This document shows, piece by piece, positions 7,938 through 17,314 of a DNA stretch of 64,000 bases. The position numbers and the translations under genes are program-made. The stretch lies in the NCBI GenBank assembly GCA_017469265.1, contig JAFUGS010000026.1:35624-99623 (forward strand). The letters run 5' to 3'. Each line of letters begins with the position of its first letter. The first letter of the stretch is position 1. The notes beneath the pieces were generated by a model. That model saw only the letters and a list, made by a program, of their open reading frames with translations. It did no database searches and was not told the origin of the DNA. This stretch comes from Clostridia bacterium. Its GTDB lineage: Bacteria; Bacillota; Clostridia; Christensenellales; Aristaeellaceae.

Positions 7938-10193
7938 TTGTACTGCCAGGTGATCGTGGATATTGTGCATGAGAACGTGGCGCATACCTTCACCTACCGC
8001 GTACCGGACGCTTTTTCCCTTTCCCCGGGCCAGCGGGTGCTGGTGCCCTTCGGCCCCAGAAACCGGGAGGGGGTTGTCCTTTCCCTGACGGAGGAAACGG
8101 ATTACGATCCGGCCCGAATCCGGGAGGTTATCCGCCCCATGGAGCCCTATCCGGCGATTCTGCCGCCGCTGATGGCGCTGGCCAGGGAGATGGCGGAGCA
8201 GGCGCACTGCCCGCTGGCGGAAACCCTGCGTCTGATGATTCCCGCGGAAATGCGGGGCGGCAGGGTGCGGGCCCTGACAGAGGAATGGGCCGCGCTGGCG
8301 GAAGGCGTATCCGCGGAGCAGGCGGAGGCCGCCCTGGCTGCGGAGCGGCGGAGCCCCAAAAGACGGGAGATCCTCCGGCTGCTGCTGGAAAAGAGTCCCC
8401 GCCCGATGGAGGAGATCCGTCAGACTGTGGCCGCGCCGCGGGAAGCGGTGAAGGCGCTGGTTGGCGCGGGGCTGGTGCGGATTTTCACCCAGGAGCTGCT
8501 TCGCCGGCCGGGAACCGCACTGCAGGGCGCCGGCGCCGCATGGCATACGCTGACGCCGGAACAGCAGGAGGTACTGGAGGAGATTCTGCCAGCGCTGCGA
8601 AAGGGCAGTGGAAGATTCCTGCTGCATGGGGTGACCGGGAGCGGAAAAACGGAGGTTTTCCTGACCGCTGTGCGCCGGACGTTGGAGATGGGCAGGAGCG
8701 CCATCATCCTCGTACCGGAAATCGCGCTGACGCCGCAGATGGTCCGCTGGTTTCAGGACCGCTTCGGCCCGGTGGCCGCGGTGCTTCACAGCCGGCTGAG
8801 CCCCGGGGAAAGATATGACGAATGGCGCAGGATCCGCCGGGGAGAAGCCCGGGTGGTTATCGGCGCGCGCAGCGCCGTTTTCGCCCCGACGGAGGAGCTG
8901 GGGCTGCTGGTGGTGGATGAGGAGCATGAGAGCACCTATTTCAGCGACCATCATCCCCGATATGACGCCCGGGAGGTGGCGATGAGCCGGTGCGGGCGGG
9001 AGGGAGCAACCCTGATTCTGGCCAGCGCCACGCCCAGCATTCTGTCCTTTGCCCGGGCCAGACGGGGGGACTACATGCTGCTGGAAATGCCCCGCAGGGT
9101 GCAGGATCGGCCGATGCCCACCGTGCGTGTGGTGGACATGCGGGCGGAGCTGGAAGCGGGAAACCGCAGTGTGCTGAGCCGGGAGCTGGCCAGCGAGCTG
9201 GGGGCCTGCCTGCGGCGGGGGGATCAGGCCATGCTGCTGATCAACCGGCGGGGGTATCACTCCTTTGTGTCCTGCCGGGCCTGCGGCAGTGTGATCAAAT
9301 GCCCGAACTGCGACGTGTCGCTGACCGGGCATGTGTCGGACCGCGTGTCCACGAAGCAGGAAAAACTGCGCTGCCATTACTGCGGGTATGAAACGGCGCT
9401 GCCCGATCAGTGCCCTGCCTGCGGATCCCGGTACATCAAGTTTTTTGGCGCGGGAACCCAGAAGGTGGAGGAGGAGGTGCAGCGCCTCTTTCCGGGGACC
9501 CCTACCGCGCGGATGGATCTGGACACGACCGCCGGGAAGGACGGACACGCGAAAATCCTGGAAGCCTTCCGATCCGGTCAGGCGCGAGTGCTGATCGGAA
9601 CCCAGATGATCGCCAAGGGGCTGGACTTTCCCCAGGTAACCCTGGTGGGCGTGGTTGCGGCGGACATGACGCTGAATCTGCCGGACTACCGGGCGCGGGA
9701 GCGAACTTTTCAGCTGCTGACCCAGGTGGCGGGCCGGGCGGGCCGGGGTAAACGTCCGGGGCTGGTTGTGATTCAGACATACCGGCCTGAGGACTCGGTG
9801 CTGCGCCTGGCCGCAAAGCAGGATTACCGTGCTTTTTTTGAGGAAGAATTCCTCAGGCGGCGGCAGAGCCTGTATCCGCCCTTTACGATCATGACAAGGC
9901 TGCTGGTGCTCAGCCCGGCCGGGGATCGGGCGGACGAGGCTGTGCGGGAGATGGAGGCGCAGATCCGGGCGGCGCTGCTGGAACATCCCGAATGGAAGAA
10001 AAAGGTGCTGCTGCTGTCCACGGAAGCGCCGGGAGTCCGGATGCTTCGGGGCATGGAGCGGCGGCAGATCCTGATGAAGCTGCTGATCGGCCCGGAAGCG
10101 GAAAGCTTCTGCGCCTTCCTGGCGGAAAAGGCGGAGCACCCCCCGGAGGGATGCGAGGTCTTCTACGAGTATAACCCAACGTCCATGATGTAA
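7938..10193 (+). CDS. priA: Primosomal protein N' / replication restart helicase
   Basis: Superfamily-2 3'-5' helicase that reloads replication at stalled forks. Starting at TTG 7938 (MYCQVIVDIVHENVAHTFTY) gives 751 residues with the site GGGAGGTG at 7925. Domains: N-terminal 3'-DNA-binding domain (1-100), winged helix, helicase with Walker A GVTGSGKT, DEEH box (VVDEEHESTYFSDHHPRY), and a zinc-binding insert of paired cysteines (CRACGSVIKCPNCDVSL ... CHYCGYETALPDQCPACGS), then QVAGRAGRGKRPG motif VI and the C-terminal domain. First gene of the conserved Firmicute operon. Confidence 0.97.
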   Translation: MYCQVIVDIVHENVAHTFTYRVPDAFSLSPGQRVLVPFGPRNREGVVLSLTEETDYDPARIREVIRPMEPYPAILPPLMALAREMAEQAHCPLAETLRLMIPAEMRGGRVRALTEEWAALAEGVSAEQAEAALAAERRSPKRREILRLLLEKSPRPMEEIRQTVAAPREAVKALVGAGLVRIFTQELLRRPGTALQGAGAAWHTLTPEQQEVLEEILPALRKGSGRFLLHGVTGSGKTEVFLTAVRRTLEMGRSAIILVPEIALTPQMVRWFQDRFGPVAAVLHSRLSPGERYDEWRRIRRGEARVVIGARSAVFAPTEELGLLVVDEEHESTYFSDHHPRYDAREVAMSRCGREGATLILASATPSILSFARARRGDYMLLEMPRRVQDRPMPTVRVVDMRAELEAGNRSVLSRELASELGACLRRGDQAMLLINRRGYHSFVSCRACGSVIKCPNCDVSLTGHVSDRVSTKQEKLRCHYCGYETALPDQCPACGSRYIKFFGAGTQKVEEEVQRLFPGTPTARMDLDTTAGKDGHAKILEAFRSGQARVLIGTQMIAKGLDFPQVTLVGVVAADMTLNLPDYRARERTFQLLTQVAGRAGRGKRPGLVVIQTYRPEDSVLRLAAKQDYRAFFEEEFLRRRQSLYPPFTIMTRLLVLSPAGDRADEAVREMEAQIRAALLEHPEWKKKVLLLSTEAPGVRMLRGMERRQILMKLLIGPEAESFCAFLAEKAEHPPEGCEVFYEYNPTSMM

Positions 10194-10209
10194 GGAGAAA
10201 GAGTGACCC

Positions 10210-10707
10210 ATGGCAACCAGAAAAATCGTGAAAATCGGAGACGAAACCCTGCGGAAGGTATGCCGCAAACAGGAGAAATTCGATCTGCGGCTGGCCATCC
10301 TGCTCAAGGATATGGCGGACACCATGTACAAGGCGGAAGGAGTCGGCCTGGCCGCGCCGCAGGTCGGCATCCTGCGCCGGGCGGTTGTGGTGGATGTGAC
10401 GGAGGATCACTCCGGGCTGAAGGAAATGGTGAACCCGGAAATTCTGGAAACCAGCGGCAGCCAGACCGGACGGGAGGGCTGCCTCTCCGTGCCGGAAAGA
10501 CAGGGGGTGGTGACCCGGCCCATGAAGGTCCGGGTCCGGTACCAGGACCGGCATGGCAAGCTGTGGGAAGCGGAGGCAGAAGGCTTTGAAGCCCGGGCCA
10601 TCTGTCATGAGGTGGATCATCTGAACGGGGTACTGTATGTGGACAAGATGGATCGGGAGCTGACAGAGGAAGAGATTCAGGGAAGAATCCCGGAGGATGA
10701 GAACTGA
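10210..10707 (+). CDS. def: Peptide deformylase
   Basis: Removes the formyl group from the N-terminal Met of new proteins. All three family motifs are present: GVGLAAPQVG (residues about 44-53), EGCLSVP (about 92-98, metal cysteine) and HEVDHLNG (about 133-140, HEXXH-type metal ligands and catalytic Glu). 165 residues, type 1 length. The start follows AAGGAGAAAGAG. Its stop overlaps the fmt start by one base, so the opposing formylation and deformylation genes are translated together. Confidence 0.97.
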   Translation: MATRKIVKIGDETLRKVCRKQEKFDLRLAILLKDMADTMYKAEGVGLAAPQVGILRRAVVVDVTEDHSGLKEMVNPEILETSGSQTGREGCLSVPERQGVVTRPMKVRVRYQDRHGKLWEAEAEGFEARAICHEVDHLNGVLYVDKMDRELTEEEIQGRIPEDEN

Positions 10708-11627
10708 TGCGCGTTGTGTTCATGGGCACGCCGGATTTCGCCGTGCCCAGTCTGGAAAAGCTGATCGCGGAGGGCCATCAGGTTGCAGGCGTGTTTACCC
10801 AGCCGGACCGGCCAAGGGGACGGGGCAACAGGCTGATGCCGTCCCCGGTGAAGGTATGCGCCGAAGCGCATGCGATCCCGGTTTTCCAGCCGGAAAAAAT
10901 CCGGAGGGACGGGGCTGCGGATCTGCGGGCGCTGGCGCCGGAGCTGTGCGTGACCGCGGCTTTTGGCCAGATTCTGAGCCAAGAGATCCTGGACATTCCG
11001 CCACGGGGAAATGTGAATGTGCATGCCTCGCTGCTGCCCAGGCACCGGGGCTCCGCGCCCATCGCCTGGGCCATCCTGCAGGGAGACAGGACAGCCGGCG
11101 TGACGACCATGATGATGGATCGGGGCATTGATACCGGGGACATGCTGCTGAAGGCGGAGACCGAAATCGGCGAGACGGAGACCTGCGGAGAGCTGACGGA
11201 GCGGCTGAGCCGGATCGGCGCGGAGCTGCTGGCGGAAACGCTGCGGCGGATGGAAGCGGGCACCCTGCCCCGGATTCCCCAGGACGAAAGCCGCATGACC
11301 TATGATCCGATGCTGGACAAAACCATGGGACGAGCGGACTTTTCGCTGACCGCCCGCGAGATGGCGGGACGGATCAACGGCCTGAATCCCTGGCCCTGCG
11401 TCAGCGTTTCCCTGGACGGCGGACAGCTGAAGCTGCTGCGGGCGAAGGCGGCGGACGGCGCGGGCCATCCGGGCGAAGTGATCGCGGCCGATCCGAAGCA
11501 GGGCCTGGTGATCGCCTGCGGGGAAAAGACGGTCCGAATCCTGGAACTGCAGGCGCCGGGCGGCAAAAAAATGAAAGCGGAAGATTATTTACGGGGACAC
11601 GGGATTGTCCCTGGCACCATCCTGTAA
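10707..11627 (+). CDS. fmt: Methionyl-tRNA formyltransferase
   Basis: Uses 10-formyl-tetrahydrofolate to formylate initiator Met-tRNA. Visible: VVFMGTPDFAVPSLEKLI N-terminus, QPDRPRGRGNRLMPSPVK (loop that contacts tRNA), the formyl-transfer motif NVHASLLPRHRGSAPIAWAIL with catalytic Asn/His, MMDRGIDTGDML with catalytic Asp, and the C-terminal OB-like domain from about residue 205. 306 residues, standard. TGATG overlap with def. Confidence 0.97.
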   Translation: MRVVFMGTPDFAVPSLEKLIAEGHQVAGVFTQPDRPRGRGNRLMPSPVKVCAEAHAIPVFQPEKIRRDGAADLRALAPELCVTAAFGQILSQEILDIPPRGNVNVHASLLPRHRGSAPIAWAILQGDRTAGVTTMMMDRGIDTGDMLLKAETEIGETETCGELTERLSRIGAELLAETLRRMEAGTLPRIPQDESRMTYDPMLDKTMGRADFSLTAREMAGRINGLNPWPCVSVSLDGGQLKLLRAKAADGAGHPGEVIAADPKQGLVIACGEKTVRILELQAPGGKKMKAEDYLRGHGIVPGTIL

Positions 11628-11636
11628 GGAGCATAC

Positions 11637-13325
11637 ATGAGCGAGAACAGCAAACAGCCGGAAAAGACCGCTGCGGCGGAAAAGAATCAGCGCAGGGGAG
11701 CGGCCCGGCCCGCTTCCGGCCGGAAACCGGCCGGGAAGCCTGGCGACCGGAAGAATATGGACAGAGAACGGAGGCCCTTCGGGGGGCGGAAACCGGGCGA
11801 AAAAAGCGCTGAAGGCATGAAAACCTTCAGCCCCGGAAAGCCGGGGGTGGGAGATGGGAAACGCGGCGACGCGAAATCCTTCAGAACCCGGAACGGCCAG
11901 GGAGGACGAAAGCCTTCCGACAGCCCGCGCCGTGGGCCTTATGGGCGCCCCGCGGCACCGGCAAGGACAAAGCCGGCGGAGATGGAAGGTTTGGCCAGCC
12001 GCCGCGCCGCACTGAAGGTGCTGCGGGCGGTGACGGAGGAAGGCGCGTATGCCAGCCTGATCCTGGACCGGACCCTGCAGGACAGCGGGCTGAGCGCCGC
12101 GGACCGGCGGCTGGTTTCCCGCCTGGTCTATGATACGCTGGACAGAATGATCTATCTGGATCACATGCTGAGCCAGGTTATGGCCAGGGAGGATACGGAT
12201 ATCCGTCTCCGGAATATTCTGCGGCTGGGCGCCTGCCAGATCCTGCTGGAGGACAGAATTCCGGAAAGCGCGGCCACCAATACCTGTGTGCAGCTGTGTG
12301 TCGAAGTCGGCCTGGAGCCGCTGAAGGGAGTCTGTAACGGAATCCTGCGGAACCTGGTCCGGAAAAAGGAAGAGCTGACCCTGCCGGATCCGAAGACGGA
12401 GCCGGATCAGTATTTCGCGGTGACCAACAGTCTGCCCCTGTGGCTGGGAAAACGGCTTCGGGCAGAGTGGGGTGAAGCGGAGGGCGCGAGGATCGCGCAG
12501 TACCGGGAGCCGGAGACCGCCATCACCATTCGCCGGAACCGGACACGGGAGGCGGATGCCTTCGATCAGGTGATGGAAAAAAAGATCTGGGGGAAAACCC
12601 CGGGCAGCCTGCCGGATGCCTGGCGGATCAGCGGCGCGATGGATATCGCCCGGGACGCGGATTATCTTGCGGGAGCATTTTCCATCCAGTCTGAGGCCAG
12701 TATGATGGCCTGCCTGGCGATGAATGTGCGGCGGGGCATGCAGGTGCTGGACTGCTGTGCCGCGCCGGGCGGAAAAACCTGTTATCTTTCTGAGCTCATG
12801 GGAGACACGGGCCGGGTGCAGGCCTGGGACGTCCATGAGCATCGGGTGCAGCTGATCGCCGCGCAGCAGCGGCGGCTGAAGCTGGAAAACATCCGGCCCA
12901 TCCTGCGGGACGCCACAAAGTACCGGGAAGATCTGGACCGGCGGATGGACGCGGTGCTGCTGGACGCGCCCTGCTCCGGGCTTGGCGTTCTGGCGGAAAA
13001 ACCGGACATCAAGCTGCGGGTCAGCGAGGAGAGCGTGGCGGAGCTGACCGCGCTGCAGGCGAAGCTGCTGGACACGGTCTGCCGTTATGTGCGCCCCGGC
13101 GGCACGCTGGTGTATTCCACCTGCAGCGTGCTGAAAGATGAAAATGAGGAACAGGCCAGGGCCTTCCTGGAGCGGCATCCGGAATTCGAGGCGGAAAGGC
13201 TACCGGAAACAATTCCGGAAAAGTTTCGGCAGTTCGAGACGCTTGGACTGCAGCTGCTGCCCCACCGGGACGGGGTGGAAGGCTTCTACATCTGCCGCAT
13301 GCGGCGGAAGGATACGGATGAATAA
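11637..13325 (+). CDS. rsmB: 16S rRNA m5C967 methyltransferase with long basic N-terminal extension
   Basis: SAM-dependent methyltransferase acting on 16S rRNA C967 (Sun/RsmB). Layout: residues 1-118 are low-complexity, rich in Arg, Lys, Gly and Pro; about 119-265 are a NusB-like helical RNA-binding domain (SRRAALKVLRAVTEEGAYASLILDR ... CNGILRNLVR); the rest is the Rossmann domain with CCAAPGGKT, and the two catalytic cysteines in DAPCSGLG and VYSTCSVL. 562 residues against about 430-450 usual; the excess is the extension. The ATG at 11637 follows AAGGAG. It overlaps rlmN by one base. Confidence 0.95.
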   Translation: MSENSKQPEKTAAAEKNQRRGAARPASGRKPAGKPGDRKNMDRERRPFGGRKPGEKSAEGMKTFSPGKPGVGDGKRGDAKSFRTRNGQGGRKPSDSPRRGPYGRPAAPARTKPAEMEGLASRRAALKVLRAVTEEGAYASLILDRTLQDSGLSAADRRLVSRLVYDTLDRMIYLDHMLSQVMAREDTDIRLRNILRLGACQILLEDRIPESAATNTCVQLCVEVGLEPLKGVCNGILRNLVRKKEELTLPDPKTEPDQYFAVTNSLPLWLGKRLRAEWGEAEGARIAQYREPETAITIRRNRTREADAFDQVMEKKIWGKTPGSLPDAWRISGAMDIARDADYLAGAFSIQSEASMMACLAMNVRRGMQVLDCCAAPGGKTCYLSELMGDTGRVQAWDVHEHRVQLIAAQQRRLKLENIRPILRDATKYREDLDRRMDAVLLDAPCSGLGVLAEKPDIKLRVSEESVAELTALQAKLLDTVCRYVRPGGTLVYSTCSVLKDENEEQARAFLERHPEFEAERLPETIPEKFRQFETLGLQLLPHRDGVEGFYICRMRRKDTDE

Positions 13326-14464
13326 TGGATAACATGATGCCGGACGCGGCGGGCCGGGATGACGCTGCACAGGAAAAAACAGAGCTTACCGGCATGACAG
13401 AAGCTGAGCTGACCGAATGGGTAAAGGCGCAGGGCATGCCCGCCTTTCGGGGAAAGCAGATCTTTCAGTGGATTCACCGGGGGGCGGATTTCGAGGAAAT
13501 GACCAACCTGCCGGCCTCTCTTCGGGAATCCCTGTCCGGTCTGGCTGTCGCACAGCCGGTTTCCATCCGCCTGCATCAGGTGAGCCGGCTGGACGGAACG
13601 GTAAAATTCCTCTTTCGTCTGATGGACGAAAACTGTGTGGAAGGCGTTCTGATGCGCTATCACTATGGATATTCCCTGTGCATCTCCACCCAGGTGGGCT
13701 GCAGGATGGGCTGCAAATTCTGCGCCTCCACCCTGGACGGATGTGTCCGGAATCTGACGGCGGGCGAGATGCTGGGGGAAATCCTGGCCGCCAACCGCTT
13801 TCTGCGGGAACGCGGAGAAGAAGAGCGGGTGAGCCACGTGGTCCTGATGGGCAGCGGGGAACCGCTGGACAATTACGAAAATGTCATCCGCTTTTTCCGG
13901 CTGCTGCGGGAGGAAAACGGGCTGCGGCTCAGCCTGCGGAATGTGTCGCTGTCCACCTGCGGGCTGGTGCCCCGGATGCGCCAGCTGGCGGAGGAGAATC
14001 TGCCGGTAACCCTGTGCGTGTCCCTGCACGCGCCGAACGATGAGGTCCGCCGGCAGACGATGCCCATTGCCAACCGTTACAGCATGGAGGAGATCCTGGA
14101 CGCCTGCCGGTACTATGTGGAGAAGACAGGCCGCAGGGTGATCTTTGAGTACGCGCTGGTGGACGGTGTCAACAGCGCTCCGGCGCAGGCCCGTGAACTG
14201 GCGGGAAGACTGCGGGGCCTGCAGTGCCATGTAAACCTGATCCCCCTGAATGAGGTCAGGGAGCGGAAGCTGCGGGGCGTCCGGGAGGATACGGTACGGC
14301 GCTTCCTGGACACGCTGACCCGGGAGCGGATTTCTGCAACCCGCCGGCGGGAAATGGGGGACGATATTGACGGCGCCTGCGGCCAGCTGCGCAGGAAAAC
14401 CCTGGCGGCGGAGACGGGACAAACGGGGAAGCCGGCTAGCAGCGGCAGCGGGCAGGAAGCGTGA
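13325..14464 (+). CDS. rlmN: 23S rRNA (adenine2503-C2) methyltransferase
   Basis: Radical-SAM enzyme that methylates C2 of A2503 in 23S rRNA and of A37 in some tRNAs. Visible: the radical-SAM cysteines CRMGCKFC (CX3CX2C), GSGEPLDNYENV (SAM-binding GEP), SLSTCGLVPRMRQLA, NLIPLNEV and the C-terminal TRERISATRRREMGDDIDGACGQL, in which the methyl-carrier Cys of the family sits at ACGQL. 379 residues, including a short Ala/Gly-rich tail. The start codon overlaps the stop of rsmB (TAATG). Confidence 0.96.
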   Translation: MDNMMPDAAGRDDAAQEKTELTGMTEAELTEWVKAQGMPAFRGKQIFQWIHRGADFEEMTNLPASLRESLSGLAVAQPVSIRLHQVSRLDGTVKFLFRLMDENCVEGVLMRYHYGYSLCISTQVGCRMGCKFCASTLDGCVRNLTAGEMLGEILAANRFLRERGEEERVSHVVLMGSGEPLDNYENVIRFFRLLREENGLRLSLRNVSLSTCGLVPRMRQLAEENLPVTLCVSLHAPNDEVRRQTMPIANRYSMEEILDACRYYVEKTGRRVIFEYALVDGVNSAPAQARELAGRLRGLQCHVNLIPLNEVRERKLRGVREDTVRRFLDTLTRERISATRRREMGDDIDGACGQLRRKTLAAETGQTGKPASSGSGQEA

Positions 14465-14527
14465 AACGCGCCGGAGCGTCCCGCCGAAAGATGCTAAACA
14501 GAATCCACAGCTGAATTGAGGAGCAGA

Positions 14528-15385
14528 ATGCGAAAGTTTATTCTCAGCGATCGAATTGCGAAGAAACTGCGGGGACTGGAGAACCGCCCGCCGGAAAAGC
14601 CGGAGGAAAGCGCCGCCGCGTCAGCGGCGGAAGAAGCGCCCGTGACAGCGAAGGCTCCCGCTCTTTGGGTAACCAGCCGGACGGATGTGGGCCTGGTGCG
14701 GAAGAATAACCAGGACGCGGTCATTCTGGGCGGCAGCCTGATGGGCATCGCGGATGGCATGGGGGGCCACAACGGAGGAGAAACAGCTTCCGCCGGCGCG
14801 CGGGACGGACTGCTGCGGGAGCTGGCGGGTCAGGAGCCCACGGAGGACGCCCTGCGCGGCGCCATCGAGCGTGTCAATCTGGCGCTGTGGGATCAGCAGC
14901 TGCAGGACAGCCATCTTTCCGGCATGGGTACGACCCTGACGGTGCTCTGGCCCACGGAGACGGAAATGCTGATCGGCCATGTGGGGGACAGCCGCGCCTA
15001 TCTGCTGCGGGACGGGGAACTGCGCCAGGTGACGCAGGATCACTCCATGGTGGCGGACATGGTCCGGCGGGGGATCCTGACAGAGGAACAGGCCGCGACC
15101 CACCCCATGCGGAACTATATTACCCGGGCTGTGGGTACGGAGCCGGAGATTCAGGTGGATGTACAGTGTCTGCCCCGAAAACCGGGGGACCGCTGGCTGG
15201 TCTGCTCGGATGGACTGCACGGCATGGTGGCGAAAGAACGGCTGCGGGAGCTGATGGCCATGGCGGATCCGGAGGAAGGCGCGGATCAGATGATCCGGGA
15301 AGCGCTGGATCAGGGCGGCCGGGACAATGTATCCCTTGTGCTGGCGTTGGATGAGGAGGCGCACCGGGAGGAGGCGGCGGAATGA
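14528..15385 (+). CDS. stp: PP2C-type protein phosphatase (Stp1/PrpC)
   Basis: Mn-dependent Ser/Thr phosphatase that counteracts the PASTA kinase encoded next. Metal and catalytic motifs: VTSRTDVGLVRKNNQDA, GIADGMGGHNGGETAS, SGMGTTLTVLW, IGHVGDSRAYLLRDG, ITRAVGTEPE, LVCSDGLHGMV and GGRDNVSLVLA. The ATG at 14528 follows GAGGAG; an upstream TTG at 14516 is less likely. About 45 residues of Pro/Glu/Ala-rich sequence precede the catalytic domain, more than usual. It overlaps prkC by ATGA. Confidence 0.95.
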   Translation: MRKFILSDRIAKKLRGLENRPPEKPEESAAASAAEEAPVTAKAPALWVTSRTDVGLVRKNNQDAVILGGSLMGIADGMGGHNGGETASAGARDGLLRELAGQEPTEDALRGAIERVNLALWDQQLQDSHLSGMGTTLTVLWPTETEMLIGHVGDSRAYLLRDGELRQVTQDHSMVADMVRRGILTEEQAATHPMRNYITRAVGTEPEIQVDVQCLPRKPGDRWLVCSDGLHGMVAKERLRELMAMADPEEGADQMIREALDQGGRDNVSLVLALDEEAHREEAAE

Positions 15386-17274
15386 ACGAGAAAATTCTCG
15401 CGGACCGCTACCGGCTGACGGAACAGATTGGCATGGGCGGCATGGCCATCGTCTATAAGGCGGTGGATCTCCGCACGGGGCATAACGTGGCGGTGAAGGT
15501 GCTGCGGCCTGAGTTCAACGAGGACGCGGAGTTTGTGTCCCGTTTCCAGCGGGAGGCGGAAGCCGCCAGCAAGATGACCCATCACAACATCGTGAACCTG
15601 CTGGATGTGGGTATGGATGGGGAGAACCGTTACCTGGTCATGGAATACGTTCAGGGAAAGACCCTGAAGGAAGTGATTCAGGAGCGGGGACGCCTGAGTG
15701 CGCCGCTGGCCTGCCAGATAACGATCCGGATTCTTTCCGCGCTGGAACACGCGCACCGGAACGGAATTGTGCACCGGGATATTAAGCCCCAGAATATTCT
15801 GGTTCACGAGGACGGCCACATCAAGGTGGCGGACTTTGGCATTGCCCGGATCGCGGACTCAGCCACGCTGACGCGGGGCGACATGGTGATGGGCAGCGTC
15901 CATTATTTTTCACCGGAGCAGGCCCGGGGGGAGGGCGCCATGGGCGCCAGTGACATTTACTCCACGGGCGTGGTGCTGTATGAAATGCTGACGGGGCGCG
16001 TGCCTTACGACGGGGAGAACCCTGTAGCCGTGGCCATGCAGCACCTGCACAGCACCCCGGTGCCCATTCAGGCGCTGGCGCCGGACGTGCCTCCGGCGGT
16101 GGTGAAGATCTGCATGCGGGCCATGGAGAAAAATCCCGCCATGCGGTACCAGTCCGCCAGGGACATGGCCGCGGATCTGCGGGCCGCGCTGGAGGAGCGG
16201 GGCCCGCGCCCCCCGATTCCGGAGACGGATACGGAGCTTCATCTGCCCAGGCCGCATCTGCGGAGCGAAAAGAGCATGACCGACAGCGGCCGGCAGCGGG
16301 AAATCGCCGCGCGCAACCGCAGGCTGAAGAAGCTGTGGGCGGCGCTGAGCGTTGTGATGGCCATCGGTGTGGGAATCGGCCTGTATTACGGCATCTGCGC
16401 GATGATCGACCACTATACGACAACCACCGTGACACCGGATGTGGTGGGAACGGATCTGACCGAAGCGGTCCAGAAAATGACGGACAGCGGGTTGGAGGTT
16501 CAGGTAAAGGAAGTCTCCAGCGATGAGTATCCCTCCGGCGTGGTGATCCTGCAGGTGCCGGAGGCGGGGGAAACAGCCCGAAAGGGGCATGATCCGGTAC
16601 AGCTGCTGGTTTCTACCGGCGCGAAGAAGCTCGAGATGCCCGCGGTAACGGGATCGGCCGCATCCGATGCCGTGAGCCTGCTGAAATCCATGGGGATTAC
16701 ATCCATCACCCTGGAGCGCGCGGTTTCCCATGACTACGCGCCGGAAATCGTCATGGCCTGCTCGCCGGAGGCGGGAGAGAAAATCGATAAGGACACGGAA
16801 GTGACCCTCACGGTCTGCGGCGGCGAGGTCATTGTGCCGGATCTGTATATGCTGTCCCTGGCGGAGGTGGAAGAGGCGGTCATGAACAGCCAGCTGACCC
16901 TTTCCACGACACTGAACTATGTGGATACGGACAGCCCGGCCATGCATGGACTGGTGGCGGATCAGAGCCCGGCGGCGGATGGGCGCGTTACGCTGCAGAC
17001 GCCGGTGTCCCTGAGCCTCTACCGCTGCCCGGAGGCGCAGCGGAAGCAGGAGATTGAGGTCAGCGTGCCGGAGAGTGAAGCGGATCTGATCGTACGGGTG
17101 ACCCTGCAGGCGGAGGGCTCCTCCGTAGAATGGACTTATGTCACCTATACCTGTGCCGCCGAGCTGGGCCGGACCCAGGTGGTCACCCTGGATCTGCCCG
17201 ACGGGCGGGATTATATCTGCATGATTTATATCGACGGCGTGCTGAGCCAGCGGCTGGTGCTGTCGGAAATGTGA
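15382..17274 (+). CDS. prkC: PASTA-domain Ser/Thr protein kinase (PrkC/Stk1)
   Basis: Membrane kinase that senses peptidoglycan fragments and controls growth, division or germination targets. Kinase domain (about 10-275): glycine loop IGMGGMAIVYKA, lysine in VAVKVL, HRDIKPQNILV, DFGIAR and SPEQARGE. A hydrophobic segment near residues 318-342 (WAALSVVMAIGVGIGLYYGI) is followed by three PASTA units (about 350-420, 420-487, 488-555), each with a 'V.DL/A..A...L' pattern, and a C-terminal beta domain with no PASTA signature. 630 residues. ATGA overlap with stp gives matched translation. Confidence 0.97.
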   Translation: MNEKILADRYRLTEQIGMGGMAIVYKAVDLRTGHNVAVKVLRPEFNEDAEFVSRFQREAEAASKMTHHNIVNLLDVGMDGENRYLVMEYVQGKTLKEVIQERGRLSAPLACQITIRILSALEHAHRNGIVHRDIKPQNILVHEDGHIKVADFGIARIADSATLTRGDMVMGSVHYFSPEQARGEGAMGASDIYSTGVVLYEMLTGRVPYDGENPVAVAMQHLHSTPVPIQALAPDVPPAVVKICMRAMEKNPAMRYQSARDMAADLRAALEERGPRPPIPETDTELHLPRPHLRSEKSMTDSGRQREIAARNRRLKKLWAALSVVMAIGVGIGLYYGICAMIDHYTTTTVTPDVVGTDLTEAVQKMTDSGLEVQVKEVSSDEYPSGVVILQVPEAGETARKGHDPVQLLVSTGAKKLEMPAVTGSAASDAVSLLKSMGITSITLERAVSHDYAPEIVMACSPEAGEKIDKDTEVTLTVCGGEVIVPDLYMLSLAEVEEAVMNSQLTLSTTLNYVDTDSPAMHGLVADQSPAADGRVTLQTPVSLSLYRCPEAQRKQEIEVSVPESEADLIVRVTLQAEGSSVEWTYVTYTCAAELGRTQVVTLDLPDGRDYICMIYIDGVLSQRLVLSEM

Positions 17275-17314
17275 CCTGTATGATTCAAGGAACGATAATG
17301 GAAAGCGAGGACGC

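Noticed and set aside
7731-10370. 879-codon open frame on the minus strand opposite priA
   Set aside because: It lies wholly over priA, has no ribosome site or known domain, and its His/Pro/Gln/Arg-rich text is typical of the antisense of GC-rich coding DNA.
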